Shown: positions 9,421 to 18,725 of the stretch, piece by piece
Position numbering within the stretch: position 1 is the stretch's first letter
Layout: each line of letters starts with the position of its first letter
DNA from: Enterobacteriaceae bacterium RIT693
Lineage (GTDB): Bacteria; Pseudomonadota; Gammaproteobacteria; Enterobacterales; Enterobacteriaceae
Direction of reading: 5' to 3'
Length of the DNA stretch: 64,000 bases
Assembly: GCA_009668225.1 (NCBI GenBank)
Contig: WJYK01000007.1
Location: 62,001 to 126,000, forward strand
Notes under the pieces: generated by a model
The model's database searches: none
What the model was told of the DNA's origin: nothing
What the model saw: only the letters and a program-made list of their open reading frames with translations
Translations under genes and position numbers: made by a program

Positions 9421-10989
9421 ATGCTCGACACAACAATGAAAACCCAGCTCAAAGCCTACCTTGAGAGACTAACGAAACCTGTTGAGTTGATTGCCACGCT
9501 GGACGACGGCGCGAAATCATCTGAAGTAAAAGAACTGCTGGCGGAGATCGCTGAGTTATCTGACAAAGTTTCTTTCACCGTTAATAACGACCTGCCGGTA
9601 CGCAAGCCGTCGTTTTTAATCACCAACCCAGGCTCAAACCAGGGCCCGCGCTTTGCCGGCTCCCCGCTGGGTCACGAATTCACTTCCCTGGTGCTGGCCT
9701 TGCTCCAGGTCGGCGGTCACCCGTCCAAAGAGTCTCAGGATCTGCTGGCGCAAATCCGTGAGATCGACGGTGACTTCCACTTTGAAACCTATTATTCCCT
9801 CTCCTGCCACAACTGCCCGGACGTTGTGCAGGCGCTGAACCTGATGAGCGTGCTGAACCCGCGCATCACCCACACCGCTATCGACGGCGGCGTTTACCAG
9901 AATGAAATTCAGGCACGCAACGTGATGGGCGTGCCTGCCGTATATCTTAACGGCAAAGAGTTTGGCCAGGGCCGCATGACGCTGGCTGAAATCGTGGGCA
10001 AAATTGACACCGGCGCAGAAAAACGCGCGGCACAAGCGCTGAACCAGCGTGAAGCTTATGACGTGCTGATCGTCGGCAGCGGCCCTGCGGGCGCGGCGGC
10101 GGCGGTTTATGCGGCGCGTAAAGGCATCCGTACCGGCCTGATGGGCGAACGCTTCGGCGGCCAGGTACTGGATACCGTGGATATCGAAAACTACATTTCC
10201 GTGCCAAAAACCGAAGGTCAGAAGCTGGCGGGCGCGCTGAAAGCCCACGTGGACGACTACGACGTGGACGTGATCGACACCCAAAGCGCCAGCAAGCTGA
10301 TCCCGGCGAAAACCGAAGGCGGCCTGCATCAGATTCAAACCGCATCCGGCGCAACCCTGAAAGCGCGCAGCATTATCGTGGCCACCGGCGCCAAATGGCG
10401 CAACATGAACGTGCCGGGCGAAGATCAGTACCGCACCAAAGGCGTGACCTACTGCCCGCACTGCGACGGCCCGCTGTTTAAAGGCAAGCGCGTGGCGGTG
10501 ATCGGCGGCGGGAACTCCGGCGTGGAAGCGGCCATTGACCTGGCAGGCATCGTCGAGCACGTTACCCTGCTGGAATTTGCCCCAGAAATGAAAGCCGACC
10601 AGGTGCTGCAGAACAAAGTTCGCAGCCTGAAAAACGTCGACATCGTGCTGAACGCCCAGACGCTGGAAGTGAAAGGCGACGGCAGCAAAGTGACCGGCCT
10701 GCAGTACAAAGACCGCGTGACCGAAAGCGTGCATGACGTTGCCCTGGCCGGCATCTTCGTGCAAATCGGCCTGCTGCCGAACACCACCTGGCTGGAAGGC
10801 AGCGTGGAGCGCAACCGCATGGGTGAAATCATCATCGATGCGAAATGCGAAACCACCGTCAAAGGCGTATTCGCCGCGGGCGACTGCACCACCGTGCCTT
10901 ACAAACAGATAATCATCGCCACCGGCGAAGGCGCGAAAGCTTCCCTGAGCGCGTTTGATTACCTGATTCGCACCTCAGCCCCAGAATAA
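9421..10989 (+). CDS. ahpF: Alkyl hydroperoxide reductase subunit F
   Basis: AhpF is the NADH-dependent flavin disulfide reductase that recycles AhpC. The 522-residue product starts [10 protein letters not shown] at 9421, as in E. coli. The N-terminal double thioredoxin fold has the redox pair in SCHNCPD (about residue 129). The FAD-binding motif [12 protein letters not shown] begins near residue 214, the thioredoxin-reductase-like pair is in YCPHCDG (about residue 345), and the NADH-binding [10 protein letters not shown] follows. It is read with ahpC across the attenuator at 9369-9398. A GGCCGC/GCGGCC hairpin at 11005-11022 lies just downstream. Confidence 0.98.
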   Translation: MLDTTMKTQLKAYLERLTKPVELIATLDDGAKSSEVKELLAEIAELSDKVSFTVNNDLPVRKPSFLITNPGSNQGPRFAGSPLGHEFTSLVLALLQVGGHPSKESQDLLAQIREIDGDFHFETYYSLSCHNCPDVVQALNLMSVLNPRITHTAIDGGVYQNEIQARNVMGVPAVYLNGKEFGQGRMTLAEIVGKIDTGAEKRAAQALNQREAYDVLIVGSGPAGAAAAVYAARKGIRTGLMGERFGGQVLDTVDIENYISVPKTEGQKLAGALKAHVDDYDVDVIDTQSASKLIPAKTEGGLHQIQTASGATLKARSIIVATGAKWRNMNVPGEDQYRTKGVTYCPHCDGPLFKGKRVAVIGGGNSGVEAAIDLAGIVEHVTLLEFAPEMKADQVLQNKVRSLKNVDIVLNAQTLEVKGDGSKVTGLQYKDRVTESVHDVALAGIFVQIGLLPNTTWLEGSVERNRMGEIIIDAKCETTVKGVFAAGDCTTVPYKQIIIATGEGAKASLSAFDYLIRTSAPE

Positions 10990-11031
10990 AGCACCTGCCA
11001 ATAAGGCCGCGCTACAGCGGCCAGCCATAAA

Positions 11032-11216
11032 AAAAGCGGCTCATTGAGCCGCTTCATCGTGTCGAGAGATCCCAGACAACAGAATGATTGTCATAGGATT
11101 TAATTTCAGTAAATAAGGAAAATCAATTGATTGATTTTCGGCTGATAACCACAAAGAGGGAAAAACCACGCTTTTTCCCTCTTTGTTATCAACAAAAGCG
11201 GCTCATTGAGCCGCTT
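11032..11216 (-). repeat. Terminator-bracketed repeat module, copy E (divergent)
   Basis: The unit lies between the convergent genes ahpF and cysS. The outer hairpins, AAGCGGCTCA paired with TGAGCCGCTT, occur at 11034-11054 and 11196-11216 and are identical over 23 nt. The inner hairpin is a perfect 15 bp stem, 11151-11165 with 11172-11186, whose minus-strand loop is GCGTGG, flanked by AAAAA and TTTTT as in the other copies. A second AT-rich hairpin sits at 11119-11138. The rest of the core differs from copies A, B and C, so this is a distant member. The left outer hairpin acts as a terminator for cysS reading leftwards. Confidence 0.75.
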
Positions 11217-11235
11217 TCTCACATCTAAAATAAAC

Positions 11236-12621
11236 TTACTTACGACGCCAGGTCGTGCCGGCCGCGCCGTCTTCCAGCACAATGCCCATCTCGTTCAGAC
11301 GGTCACGCGCCTGGTCCGCCAGCGCCCAGTCTTTCGACTGACGTGCATCGTTACGCTGCTTGATCAGCGCTTCGATCTCCGCCACTTCGCCGTCGTCCGC
11401 CTGCGCGCCGCCCTGCAGGAACTGCTCCGGATCCTGCTCCAGCAGGCCCAGAATTGCGGAGAGCTTACGCAGCGCCGCCGCCAGTCCGTTGGCCGCCGCA
11501 GGATCTTCCGCTTTCAGGCGGTTCACTTCACGGGCCATATCAAACAGCACGGAGTAAGCTTCCGGGGTGTTGAAGTCGTCGTCCATCGCTTCGCGGAAGC
11601 GGGCTTCAAAGGCTTCGCCGCCAGCAGGAGCAACGCTGCTGTCGGTCCCGCGTAGCGCGGTGTAAAGACGCTCCAGCGCCGAGCGAGCCTGTTTCAGATT
11701 CTCTTCGCTGTAGTTGAGCTGGCTGCGGTAGTGGCCGGACATCAGGAAGTAACGCACGGTTTCCGCATCGTAATATTTCAGCACGTCACGCACGGTAAAG
11801 AAGTTGCCCAGCGATTTGGACATCTTCTCGCGGTCAACCATCACCATCCCGGAGTGCATCCAGGTGTTGACGTACTCGCCGTCGTGGGCACAGGTAGACT
11901 GCGCGATTTCGTTCTCGTGGTGCGGGAACATCAGGTCGGAGCCGCCGCCGTGAATGTCAAAGTGGTTGCCCAGCTCTTTGCAGTTCATGGCGGAACATTC
12001 GATGTGCCAGCCCGGGCGGCCTTCGCCCCACGGAGAAGTCCATGCAGGCTCGCCCGGCTTGGACATTTTCCACAGCACGAAGTCCATCGGGTTGCGCTTC
12101 ACGTCAACCACGTCAACGCGCGCCCCGGCCTGGAGCTGATCCAGATCCTGGCGAGACAGCAGGCCGTAATTCGGGTCGGTCAGCACCGAGAACATCACGT
12201 CGCCGTTTTCCGCCACATAGGCGTGATCGCGGGCCAGAAGCTGTTCAACAATTTCGATGATTTCCGGGATATGTTGGGTCGCACGCGGCTCGCTGTTCGG
12301 GCGGGAAATGTTCAGCGCGTCGAAATCTTTGTGCATTTCCACGACCATGCGGTCGACCAGCGCCACAAAATCTTCGCCATTTTCCTGGGCGCGCTTAATG
12401 ATTTTATCGTCGATATCGGTGATGTTACGCACGTAGTTCAGCTCATAGCCGAGGGAACGCAGGTAGCGCGCCACCACGTCAAACGCAACAAAAGTACGGC
12501 CATGGCCGATGTGACAGAGATCGTAAACGGTGATACCACACACGTACATGCCTACCTTTCCGGCATGAATAGGTTTGAATTCCTCTTTTTGGCGAGTCAG
12601 GGTATTAAATATTTTTAACAT
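11236..12621 (-). CDS. cysS: Cysteine--tRNA ligase
   Basis: CysRS charges tRNA-Cys. The 461-residue product is the usual class I enzyme: the HIGH-type motif appears as [12 protein letters not shown] near residue 37, the KMSKS motif as [10 protein letters not shown] near residue 266, and the zinc ligands include Cys28 in the [15 protein letters not shown] segment. The C-terminal anticodon-binding DALR domain follows. The start is the ATG at 12621. It is divergent from ppiB and is followed by repeat module E, whose outer hairpins probably end its transcript. Confidence 0.98.
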   Translation of the reverse strand: MLKIFNTLTRQKEEFKPIHAGKVGMYVCGITVYDLCHIGHGRTFVAFDVVARYLRSLGYELNYVRNITDIDDKIIKRAQENGEDFVALVDRMVVEMHKDFDALNISRPNSEPRATQHIPEIIEIVEQLLARDHAYVAENGDVMFSVLTDPNYGLLSRQDLDQLQAGARVDVVDVKRNPMDFVLWKMSKPGEPAWTSPWGEGRPGWHIECSAMNCKELGNHFDIHGGGSDLMFPHHENEIAQSTCAHDGEYVNTWMHSGMVMVDREKMSKSLGNFFTVRDVLKYYDAETVRYFLMSGHYRSQLNYSEENLKQARSALERLYTALRGTDSSVAPAGGEAFEARFREAMDDDFNTPEAYSVLFDMAREVNRLKAEDPAAANGLAAALRKLSAILGLLEQDPEQFLQGGAQADDGEVAEIEALIKQRNDARQSKDWALADQARDRLNEMGIVLEDGAAGTTWRRK

Positions 12622-12796
12622 CAGGGGATTCCATGTAAGCGTGTGGAAGAATACTCCCTGGTATCTTACCCGATAATTTTCCCCGACGGCAGTCTGCTTT
12701 GCATTACTGACTATGATGTAGCGTTATGCTATAACAGCGTGCTGGTACGACGGCACCGTTTGCCGCCGTACTCTCTGACACTCATAGGATGCAAGC

Positions 12797-13291
12797 ATGG
12801 TTACTTTTCACACTAATCACGGCGATATCGTCATCAAAACTTTTGATGATAAAGCGCCTGTTACCGTTAAAAACTTCCTGGACTACTGCCGCGAAGGCTT
12901 CTACAACAACACCATTTTCCACCGTGTGATCAACGGCTTTATGATCCAGGGCGGCGGTTTCGAACCGGGTATGAAGCAGAAAGCGACTAAAGACACCATT
13001 CAGAACGAAGCGAATAACGGCCTGAAAAACACTCGTGGTACGCTGGCAATGGCTCGTACCCAGGCTCCGCACTCTGCCACCGCACAGTTCTTCATCAACG
13101 TTGCCGACAACGACTTCCTGAACTTCAGCGGCGAAAGCCTGCAGGGTTGGGGCTACTGCGTGTTCGCAGAAGTGGTTGAAGGTATGGACGTGGTTGAGAA
13201 AATCAAAGGCGTTTCCACCGGCCGCAGCGGTATGCACCAGGATGTACCGAAAGAAGACGTTATTATCGAAAGCGTAACCGTAAGCGAATAA
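12797..13291 (+). CDS. ppiB: Cytoplasmic peptidyl-prolyl cis-trans isomerase B (cyclophilin)
   Basis: PpiB is a cyclophilin that speeds proline isomerisation during folding. The 164-residue product has no signal peptide, in keeping with the cytoplasmic form. It carries the active-site segment [17 protein letters not shown] and the downstream [20 protein letters not shown] block that line the catalytic pocket. Its stop codon overlaps the lpxH start by one base (TAATG), so the two are translationally coupled. cysS is divergent. Confidence 0.98.
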   Translation: MVTFHTNHGDIVIKTFDDKAPVTVKNFLDYCREGFYNNTIFHRVINGFMIQGGGFEPGMKQKATKDTIQNEANNGLKNTRGTLAMARTQAPHSATAQFFINVADNDFLNFSGESLQGWGYCVFAEVVEGMDVVEKIKGVSTGRSGMHQDVPKEDVIIESVTVSE

Positions 13292-14013
13292 TGTCGACGC
13301 TGTTTATTGCAGATTTACACCTCTGCTCAGAAGAACCGGCGATCACCGCCGGTTTTCTGCGTTTTTTGGCCGGTGAAGCCCGCCAGGCGGATGCGCTTTA
13401 CATCCTCGGTGACCTGTTCGAAGCGTGGATTGGCGATGACGACCCGGAACCGCTGCACCAGCAAATCGCCACCGCGATCAAAGCGCTGGTTGATTCAGGC
13501 GTGCCCTGCTACTTCATTCACGGCAACCGCGACTTCCTGCTCGGCAAACGCTTTGCCAGAGCCAGCGGCATGACACTGCTACCCGAAGAAAAGCTGCTCG
13601 ACCTGTATGGCCGCAAAGTGCTGATCATGCACGGCGACACGCTGTGTACCGACGACGAAGGCTATCAGGCGTTTCGCCGCAAGGTTCACCAGCCGTGGCT
13701 TCAGGCGCTGTTTCTTGCCTTCCCTCTGTTTATACGCCAACGCATTGCCGCCCGGATGCGCGCCGGTAGCAAGGCCGCCAACAGCAGCAAGTCTATGGCC
13801 ATCATGGACGTTAATCCCCAGGCCGTGGTCGACACCCTCACCCGCCATAATGTTCAATGGCTGATTCACGGGCACACTCACCGCCCGGCAATCCATGATC
13901 TTACCGCCAACGGGCAACCCGCTTTCCGCTGCGTATTAGGCGCATGGCATGAAGAAGGGTCGATGATCAAAGTGACGGCGGAAAACGTCGAGCTGCTCCA
14001 CTTTCCTTTCTAA
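13291..14013 (+). CDS. lpxH: UDP-2,3-diacylglucosamine diphosphatase
   Basis: LpxH cleaves UDP-2,3-diacylglucosamine to lipid X at the inner membrane surface, an essential step of lipid A synthesis. The 240-residue calcineurin-like metallophosphoesterase shows all metal motifs: ADLHL near the N terminus, [11 protein letters not shown] near residue 41, GNRDF near residue 79, the MHGD motif and the C-terminal HGHTHRP. The ATG overlaps the ppiB stop by one base, so expression is coupled to ppiB. It precedes purE with a spacer holding a PurR operator. Confidence 0.97.
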   Translation: MSTLFIADLHLCSEEPAITAGFLRFLAGEARQADALYILGDLFEAWIGDDDPEPLHQQIATAIKALVDSGVPCYFIHGNRDFLLGKRFARASGMTLLPEEKLLDLYGRKVLIMHGDTLCTDDEGYQAFRRKVHQPWLQALFLAFPLFIRQRIAARMRAGSKAANSSKSMAIMDVNPQAVVDTLTRHNVQWLIHGHTHRPAIHDLTANGQPAFRCVLGAWHEEGSMIKVTAENVELLHFPF

Positions 14014-14047
14014 TAATAAAGCCCGCTTTTTTGCCGATTTGCTAACC

Positions 14048-14063
14048 ACGCAACCGTTTTCCT
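14048..14063 (+). promoter_or_regulatory. PurR operator upstream of purEK
   Basis: The 16 bp ACGCAACCGTTTTCCT is an imperfect PUR box of the ACGCAAACGTTTGCGT type and, as I recall it, is the operator found at E. coli purE. It lies about 90 bp before the purE start. PurR with hypoxanthine or guanine would repress here. Confidence 0.85.
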
Positions 14064-14152
14064 TGCCCGAAGTTCGTGCTATTCTCTGAGCCCTTCTGAG
14101 CGGGCGCCCGACGCCCGATGATGTCTGCACACCCACAGGAGTTTTGAGACGC

Positions 14153-14662
14153 ATGTCTTCTGAGCACACCCCGGCGCGTATCGCCATTGTTATGGGTTCC
14201 AAAAGTGACTGGGCCACCATGCAGTTCGCCGCTGAAATCCTTACCGCCCTGAATGTCCCTCACCATGTCGAAGTCGTCTCCGCCCACCGCACGCCGGATA
14301 AACTGTTCAGCTTTGCCGAGCAGGCGGAAGCCAATGGCTACCAGGTGATCATCGCTGGCGCCGGTGGCGCTGCGCATCTGCCGGGTATGCTGGCCGCGAA
14401 AACCCTGGTCCCGGTGCTGGGTGTGCCGGTCCAAAGCGCTGCTCTTAGCGGCGTGGACAGCCTTTATTCTATCGTCCAGATGCCGCGCGGCATTCCGGTC
14501 GGCACGCTGGCTATCGGTAAAGCCGGAGCCGCAAACGCCGCCCTGCTGGCCGCGCAGATCCTGGCCCTGCATGACGCAGACCTGAGCCAGCGCCTGGCGA
14601 CCTGGCGTCAGACCCAGACCGACGAAGTGCTCGATAATCCGGACCCACGGAGCGAAGCATGA
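14153..14662 (+). CDS. purE: N5-carboxyaminoimidazole ribonucleotide mutase
   Basis: PurE converts N5-CAIR to CAIR in purine synthesis. The 169-residue product begins MSSEHTPAR at the ATG at 14153, with CAGGAG further upstream; a TTG three codons earlier was rejected. The motifs [11 protein letters not shown] and SAHRTPDK form the active site, with the [11 protein letters not shown] loop behind. The last codon and stop overlap the purK start (ATGA at 14659-14662), the usual coupled purEK operon. PurR regulation is expected from the upstream box. Confidence 0.98.
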   Translation: MSSEHTPARIAIVMGSKSDWATMQFAAEILTALNVPHHVEVVSAHRTPDKLFSFAEQAEANGYQVIIAGAGGAAHLPGMLAAKTLVPVLGVPVQSAALSGVDSLYSIVQMPRGIPVGTLAIGKAGAANAALLAAQILALHDADLSQRLATWRQTQTDEVLDNPDPRSEA

Positions 14663-15729
14663 AGCGCGTCTGTGTATTAGGTAACGGCCAACTGGGGCGC
14701 ATGCTCCGCCAGGCCGGTGAGCCGCTGGGCATCGCCGTTTACCCTGTCGGGCTGGACGCCGAGCCGGAAGCCGTGCCGTTCGCTCAAAGCGTGATCACCG
14801 CCGAGATTGAGCGCTGGCCGGAAACCGCGCTCACCCGCGAACTGGCGCGTCACAACGCCTTCGTTAACCGTGATATCTTCCCGATCATCGCCGACCGCCT
14901 GACGCAAAAGCAGCTGTTCGATAAGCTCGGCCTGGCCACCGCGCCGTGGCAATTGCTCTCCGGTAGCCACGAATGGCAGGACGTGTTCAGCCAGCTCGGC
15001 TCTCTGGCGATTGTGAAGCGCCGTGTCGGCGGGTATGACGGCCGGGGCCAGTGGCGCTTACGTGCCGATGAAACCGACCAGCTGCCGGAAGAGTGCTACG
15101 GCGAATGTATCGTCGAGCAGGGCATTAATTTCTCCGGCGAAGTTTCTCTGGTGGGCGCACGCGGCCATGACGGCAGCACGGTGTTCTATCCGCTGACCCA
15201 CAACCTGCATCAGGACGGCATTCTGCGCACCAGCGTTGCCTTCCCGCAGGCCAATGCCGAACAGCAGCGCCAGGCCGAAAGCATGCTCACCGCCATCATG
15301 CACGAGCTGGGCTACGTCGGCGTGATGGCGATGGAGTGCTTTGTCACCCCAGCCGGTCTGCTGATCAACGAGCTGGCTCCGCGCGTGCACAACAGCGGCC
15401 ACTGGACGCAAAACGGCGCCTCCATCAGCCAGTTCGAGCTGCACCTGCGCGCCATTGTGGATTTGCCGCTGCCACAGCCTGTGGTGAATGCCCCGTCGGT
15501 GATGGTGAACCTGATCGGCACCGACCTGAACTATGCCTGGCTGAAGCTGCCGCTGGTACACCTGCACTGGTACGACAAAGAAGTTCGTCCGGGCCGCAAA
15601 GTCGGTCACCTCAACCTGAACGACAGCGACACCGGCCGCCTGGGCGCCTCGCTGGAAGCCCTGGTTCCCCTGCTGCCGGTGGAATACGCCAGCGGTATTG
15701 CCTGGGCGCAGAGCAAGCTGGTGAAGTAA
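14659..15729 (+). CDS. purK: 5-(carboxyamino)imidazole ribonucleotide synthase
   Basis: PurK makes N5-CAIR from AIR, bicarbonate and ATP, feeding PurE. The 356-residue ATP-grasp protein begins with the dinucleotide-like GNGQLGRML motif, has the ATP-binding [13 protein letters not shown] segment near residue 120, and the metal-binding [13 protein letters not shown] motif near residue 241. It overlaps purE by 4 bp and ends before a strong 12 bp hairpin. Length is the family's usual 355. Confidence 0.98.
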   Translation: MKRVCVLGNGQLGRMLRQAGEPLGIAVYPVGLDAEPEAVPFAQSVITAEIERWPETALTRELARHNAFVNRDIFPIIADRLTQKQLFDKLGLATAPWQLLSGSHEWQDVFSQLGSLAIVKRRVGGYDGRGQWRLRADETDQLPEECYGECIVEQGINFSGEVSLVGARGHDGSTVFYPLTHNLHQDGILRTSVAFPQANAEQQRQAESMLTAIMHELGYVGVMAMECFVTPAGLLINELAPRVHNSGHWTQNGASISQFELHLRAIVDLPLPQPVVNAPSVMVNLIGTDLNYAWLKLPLVHLHWYDKEVRPGRKVGHLNLNDSDTGRLGASLEALVPLLPVEYASGIAWAQSKLVK

Positions 15730-15740
15730 AAACGCGTCGC

Positions 15741-15774
15741 GTCTGACCCTCTGTTCGACTTTAGAGGGTCAGAC
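15741..15774. terminator. Hairpin downstream of purK
   Basis: GTCTGACCCTCT (15741-15752) pairs perfectly with AGAGGGTCAGAC (15763-15774). Only a short T run (CAATTT) follows, so it is a terminator with moderate T content. Confidence 0.75.
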
Positions 15775-15856
15775 CAATTTCCCCCTTCCCCTTTCCTTTG
15801 CCCGACCAGAAGCGCACAATCCCTCACGTTTCGCCGCTTCAGACTAAGGTTATGCC

Positions 15857-16954
15857 ATGGAAAAACGCCCCAACGCGCAGGACTACGACCGCCTGCTGCT
15901 CAACGACATCCCGCTGATAGACGTTCGCGCCCCGGTAGAGTTCGCTCAGGGAGCGATGCCCGCTGCCCATAACTTACCTCTGATGCTGGACGATGAACGC
16001 GCGCAGGTCGGGACATGCTATAAGCAGCAGGGCCAGCAGGCCGCCGTCGAACTGGGGCACCGGCTGGTGAGCGGCGAGCGAAAAGCCAGCCGGGTCGAAC
16101 GCTGGCTGGAGAGCTGCCGCCAGCAGCCTGAAGGCTATTTGTGCTGCGCCCGGGGCGGGATGCGCAGCCACATCGTACAGCACTGGCTACGGGAAAATGG
16201 CCTCGAATACCCTCTGGTCACCGGCGGCTACAAAGCCCTGCGCCAGCATGCCATGCAGGTAATCGACACCCGTTCGCAGTGGCCGATGATTATCGTCAGC
16301 GGCAACACCGGCTGCGGCAAAACCATCCTTATCCGCTCGCAGCCAACGGGCGTTGACCTTGAAGGCCTGGCGCACCATCGCGGCTCGTCGTTTGGCCGCA
16401 CGATTGTGGCCCAGCCTTCTCAGGCCAGCTTCGAAAACACCCTCGCCGTCACCCTGCTGAAAATCAGCCTGACCGAGCCCAAAACGCTGGTGGTGGAAGA
16501 TGAAGGCCGGATGATTGGCTCCCGCCATATCCCCGAAACCTTCAGGGAACAGATGCTGCGCTCGCGTATTGTGGCGATCGACGATCCGTTCGAACTGCGG
16601 CTGGAGCGCCTCAAAAACGAATACTTCGAGCAGATGATCGAGGCGTTTTTATCCGTCAGCGATGAAGAAAGCGCGTGGCGCGATTACGCCGAGTACCTGC
16701 ACCACGGCCTGTTTGCCATCCGCCGCCGTCTGGGCATGGAACGCTTCCAGCAGTTCACCGCCAGGCTGGACGAGGCGCTGCTCACCCAGCGGAAAACCGG
16801 CTCCTGCGAAGGCCATCTGGCCTGGCTGTCGCCGCTGCTGAAAGAGTATTACGATCCGATGTATCGCTACCAGCTCAGCCAGAAGGCCGACCAGATCGTC
16901 TTCCGGGGGGATTACCAGCAGGTCGAGTCCTGGCTGCGCAGCATTAACGGTTAG
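15857..16954 (+). CDS. mnmH: tRNA 2-selenouridine/geranyl-2-thiouridine synthase
   Basis: MnmH (SelU, YbbB) replaces sulfur by selenium at the wobble 2-thiouridine of Lys, Glu and Gln tRNAs and can geranylate the base. Residues 1-125 form a rhodanese domain; its catalytic cysteine lies in [10 protein letters not shown] near residue 97. A P-loop domain follows with SGNTGCGKT near residue 150. The 365-residue length is normal. Its 3' end overlaps the 3' end of the convergent MFS gene by 11 bp, so no intergenic terminator exists between them. It needs SelD for selenophosphate, which is not in this window. Confidence 0.95.
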   Translation: MEKRPNAQDYDRLLLNDIPLIDVRAPVEFAQGAMPAAHNLPLMLDDERAQVGTCYKQQGQQAAVELGHRLVSGERKASRVERWLESCRQQPEGYLCCARGGMRSHIVQHWLRENGLEYPLVTGGYKALRQHAMQVIDTRSQWPMIIVSGNTGCGKTILIRSQPTGVDLEGLAHHRGSSFGRTIVAQPSQASFENTLAVTLLKISLTEPKTLVVEDEGRMIGSRHIPETFREQMLRSRIVAIDDPFELRLERLKNEYFEQMIEAFLSVSDEESAWRDYAEYLHHGLFAIRRRLGMERFQQFTARLDEALLTQRKTGSCEGHLAWLSPLLKEYYDPMYRYQLSQKADQIVFRGDYQQVESWLRSING

Positions 16955-18152
16955 CCGATTTATCCCCTGCGGAGAGCGCCAGCCCCAACCCGGTTACCGC
17001 CAGCAAGACCAGAGGAATGCCCACTGCCCACGGCAGCGTAAACGAAAGCGCGAACAGTGCCGTGCCGGTAGCCGGCCCCACCGATCCCTGCAAATCGCTC
17101 ACCGCCGAAAGCGCAGCCATGTACGTCGCGCGTAACCGCGCCGGGGCTAACTTGTTCACCGCCGTCGGGATCAGCGGGCCGGTCATCATCTGGGACAGCG
17201 AATAGAGGCAGACCGCCATTACCAACGTGACAATGTGCGGATAAGCCAGCAGCAAAACAAAGGCGGCGATCAGCGCGGAGCCTGCGCTCAGGGTGATAAA
17301 CAACGGCGAACGTCGGGCAAACAGCTTTGTTAAGGCTAACTGACCAACCGTGTTAATCCCCGCGCCGAACGCGAACAGATAACCAATGCTGGCGGCGCTC
17401 ATCCCCATCTGATTGCTCGCGTACAGCGGCATGACGGCCTCCACCCAGCTCCCGGCGACGCCCAGCAGCAGCACCCAAATCAGCAGCCTGGCCAGGCGGC
17501 GATCCCGGAACGCTGGCAGCAGCGCGCTGAGCCCTTCTTCATCGTCGGCCTCATCGTCCACTCCAGCGGCCATCGGACGCGTTTCCGCCAGAGAGATCGC
17601 CAGCATCAGGCCACCGGCCACCATCACCGAACCTCCGGCCAGAAAAACGTAGCCCAGCCCCTCTTGCACCAGCACCGTCCCCAGCAGCGGCCCGGCAATC
17701 GCGCCCGCCCCGGAACACACGCGCATGATGCTGAACTGGCGGCGGTGCTCCGAGGCAGGCGTGGCGTCCGCCACCACGGTGTAGATAGTCGGGTGCAGCA
17801 CCGATTCAAACAGGCCAATAACGATCAGCACAGCGGCGGCGGCAAAAACGCCGTGCGCAAAGAACAGCGCAATAAAGCCCGCCCCGACGCCGGTCGCCGA
17901 AATAATCAAAACGGGCCTTCTGCCCACGCGATCGGCAATGCCGCCGATAAACGGCGCGGCCAGCAGCTCGCCCCCGGCATAGCAGCCGAACAACAGGCCA
18001 ATAAACTCCACCGGAATAGCCGCAGACTGCTGCGCCCACAGCGGGAAAAAAGGCACAATCGCGCCGTCGACCAGGCCAACGATGAAATAGAGGATAAAGC
18101 CCAGAACGTGGGGCTTGCGGTACGAAACAAGGGGAGATGCAAACAGTGCCAT
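16944..18152 (-). CDS. Major facilitator superfamily exporter, substrate unknown
   Basis: This 402-residue protein has about 12 hydrophobic segments and the MFS signature between helices 2 and 3 as [13 protein letters not shown] near residue 75. The central cytoplasmic loop around residues 195-210 is acidic (DDEADDEEG). It resembles DHA1-type drug exporters, but I cannot assign it to a named E. coli transporter. The ATG at 18152 was chosen because the hydrophobic N terminus begins right after it, though its ribosome site is weak. It is the last core gene before the AT-rich reverse transcriptase locus and overlaps mnmH by 11 bp. Confidence 0.85.
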   Translation of the reverse strand: MALFASPLVSYRKPHVLGFILYFIVGLVDGAIVPFFPLWAQQSAAIPVEFIGLLFGCYAGGELLAAPFIGGIADRVGRRPVLIISATGVGAGFIALFFAHGVFAAAAVLIVIGLFESVLHPTIYTVVADATPASEHRRQFSIMRVCSGAGAIAGPLLGTVLVQEGLGYVFLAGGSVMVAGGLMLAISLAETRPMAAGVDDEADDEEGLSALLPAFRDRRLARLLIWVLLLGVAGSWVEAVMPLYASNQMGMSAASIGYLFAFGAGINTVGQLALTKLFARRSPLFITLSAGSALIAAFVLLLAYPHIVTLVMAVCLYSLSQMMTGPLIPTAVNKLAPARLRATYMAALSAVSDLQGSVGPATGTALFALSFTLPWAVGIPLVLLAVTGLGLALSAGDKSANR

Positions 18153-18206
18153 GATATTACCCAAGTACAATTACCCCGAATGCCGGGGAGAATATGTACG
18201 TTGGAT

Positions 18207-18218
18207 AACGTTAACGTT
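18207..18218. promoter_or_regulatory. Perfect 12 bp palindrome upstream of the MFS gene
   Basis: AACGTTAACGTT is self-complementary and lies 55 bp upstream of the MFS start codon. Such a site could bind a LacI-type or other dimeric repressor, but no cognate regulator is adjacent, so the role is inferred from position only. Confidence 0.35.
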
Positions 18219-18404
18219 TACGACTTGCGAGAAGCTGGCCCGATACTAGCCAATCGCCGGGAAAAGGGCAACTGTGAGATTTGGGGGAGAGAATAACCCT
18301 CGGCTATTTTTGCTATTGGCACATGCTCACTTTTTGAGAAATTCTGGTCTGCTGATAGGTGTTTAATTAGTGTCGGAAATCAACCGTACTATCATTTCTT
18401 GGGG

Positions 18405-18434
18405 TTGCATTTAAACCTTTAGCAATGTTATAAA
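18405..18434 (+). promoter_or_regulatory. Extended -10 promoter of the DRT2 non-coding RNA
   Basis: TTGCAT (18405-18410), an 18 bp spacer and TATAAA (18429-18434) preceded by TG at 18426-18427 form a good sigma-70 promoter. It predicts a transcript start near 18440-18442, at the foot of the first hairpin of the non-coding RNA. The 250 bp to the left, back to the MFS gene, contain no other gene. Confidence 0.75.
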
Positions 18435-18440
18435 TTACAA

Positions 18441-18710
18441 GCCCTATGTAAAGACATAGGGGTGATGTACAGTTTGTCAACTCTCGGATTACGTTCCGCC
18501 CAGAGGCTGACTAACAAGTGGATGATGCTCATAACGGTCTCCATGATACTGATTACATTATACAGTGTTTCTAACATTTGCGGTGAAATGCGCTATTGGA
18601 CTCCTTATAGTCCTTTGTGTATGAGAAGGTTGGATAAAGACCACTTTGTTAAGCCGGGGTGATGTATTACTGAACGACCGCAGTTCAAAATCGCCCCGGT
18701 TTCACAATTC
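18441..18710 (+). ncRNA. Structured template RNA of the DRT2 reverse transcriptase system
   Basis: The about 270 nt between the promoter at 18405-18434 and the reverse transcriptase gene are densely structured. Hairpin 1 pairs 18442-18449 with 18454-18461 (CCTATGT/ACATAGG, loop AAAG). A second pairs GGACT 18598-18602 with AGTCC 18609-18613. A long 3' stem pairs CCGGGG 18654-18659 with CCCCGG 18694-18699 and encloses TGAAC/GTTCA (18671-18687). DRT2 systems carry such an RNA directly upstream of the reverse transcriptase, which copies an internal segment into repeated cDNA. One frame is open from 18423 to 18659. The 3' end is approximate; a small dyad AATTCT/AGAATT at 18706-18719 lies at the border. 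Confidence 0.75.
18457..18576 (+). other. Predicted 120-nt neo template segment (endless ORF when concatenated)
   Basis: An ACA triplet at 18454-18456, inside hairpin 1, and another at 18574-18576 are exactly 120 nt apart. In the DRT2 mechanism, as published for Klebsiella, rolling-circle-like copying between short matching triplets joins the segment head to tail. Joining A18576 to T18457 keeps the frame and creates an ATA codon at the seam. The resulting 40-codon repeat has no stop. It starts GVMYSLSTLGLRS, has KWMMLITVSMILITLYS in its second half and ends VSNI: a mostly hydrophobic or helical peptide with basic residues. The boundaries are my inference; the open frame itself is read directly. 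Confidence 0.65.
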
Positions 18711-18725
18711 TTGAGAATTCACAAA

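Noticed and set aside
9634-10764. 376-codon ORF opposite ahpF
   Set aside because: It is antisense to a fully matched AhpF, with an Ala/His/Val-rich translation typical of shadow frames in GC-rich genes.
18462-18662. A 66-codon ORF upstream of the reverse transcriptase as an ordinary small gene
   Set aside because: It lies inside a heavily structured RNA and starts next to the first hairpin, and its frame is better explained as the template for a concatenated neo reading frame. No ribosome site with normal spacing was seen.
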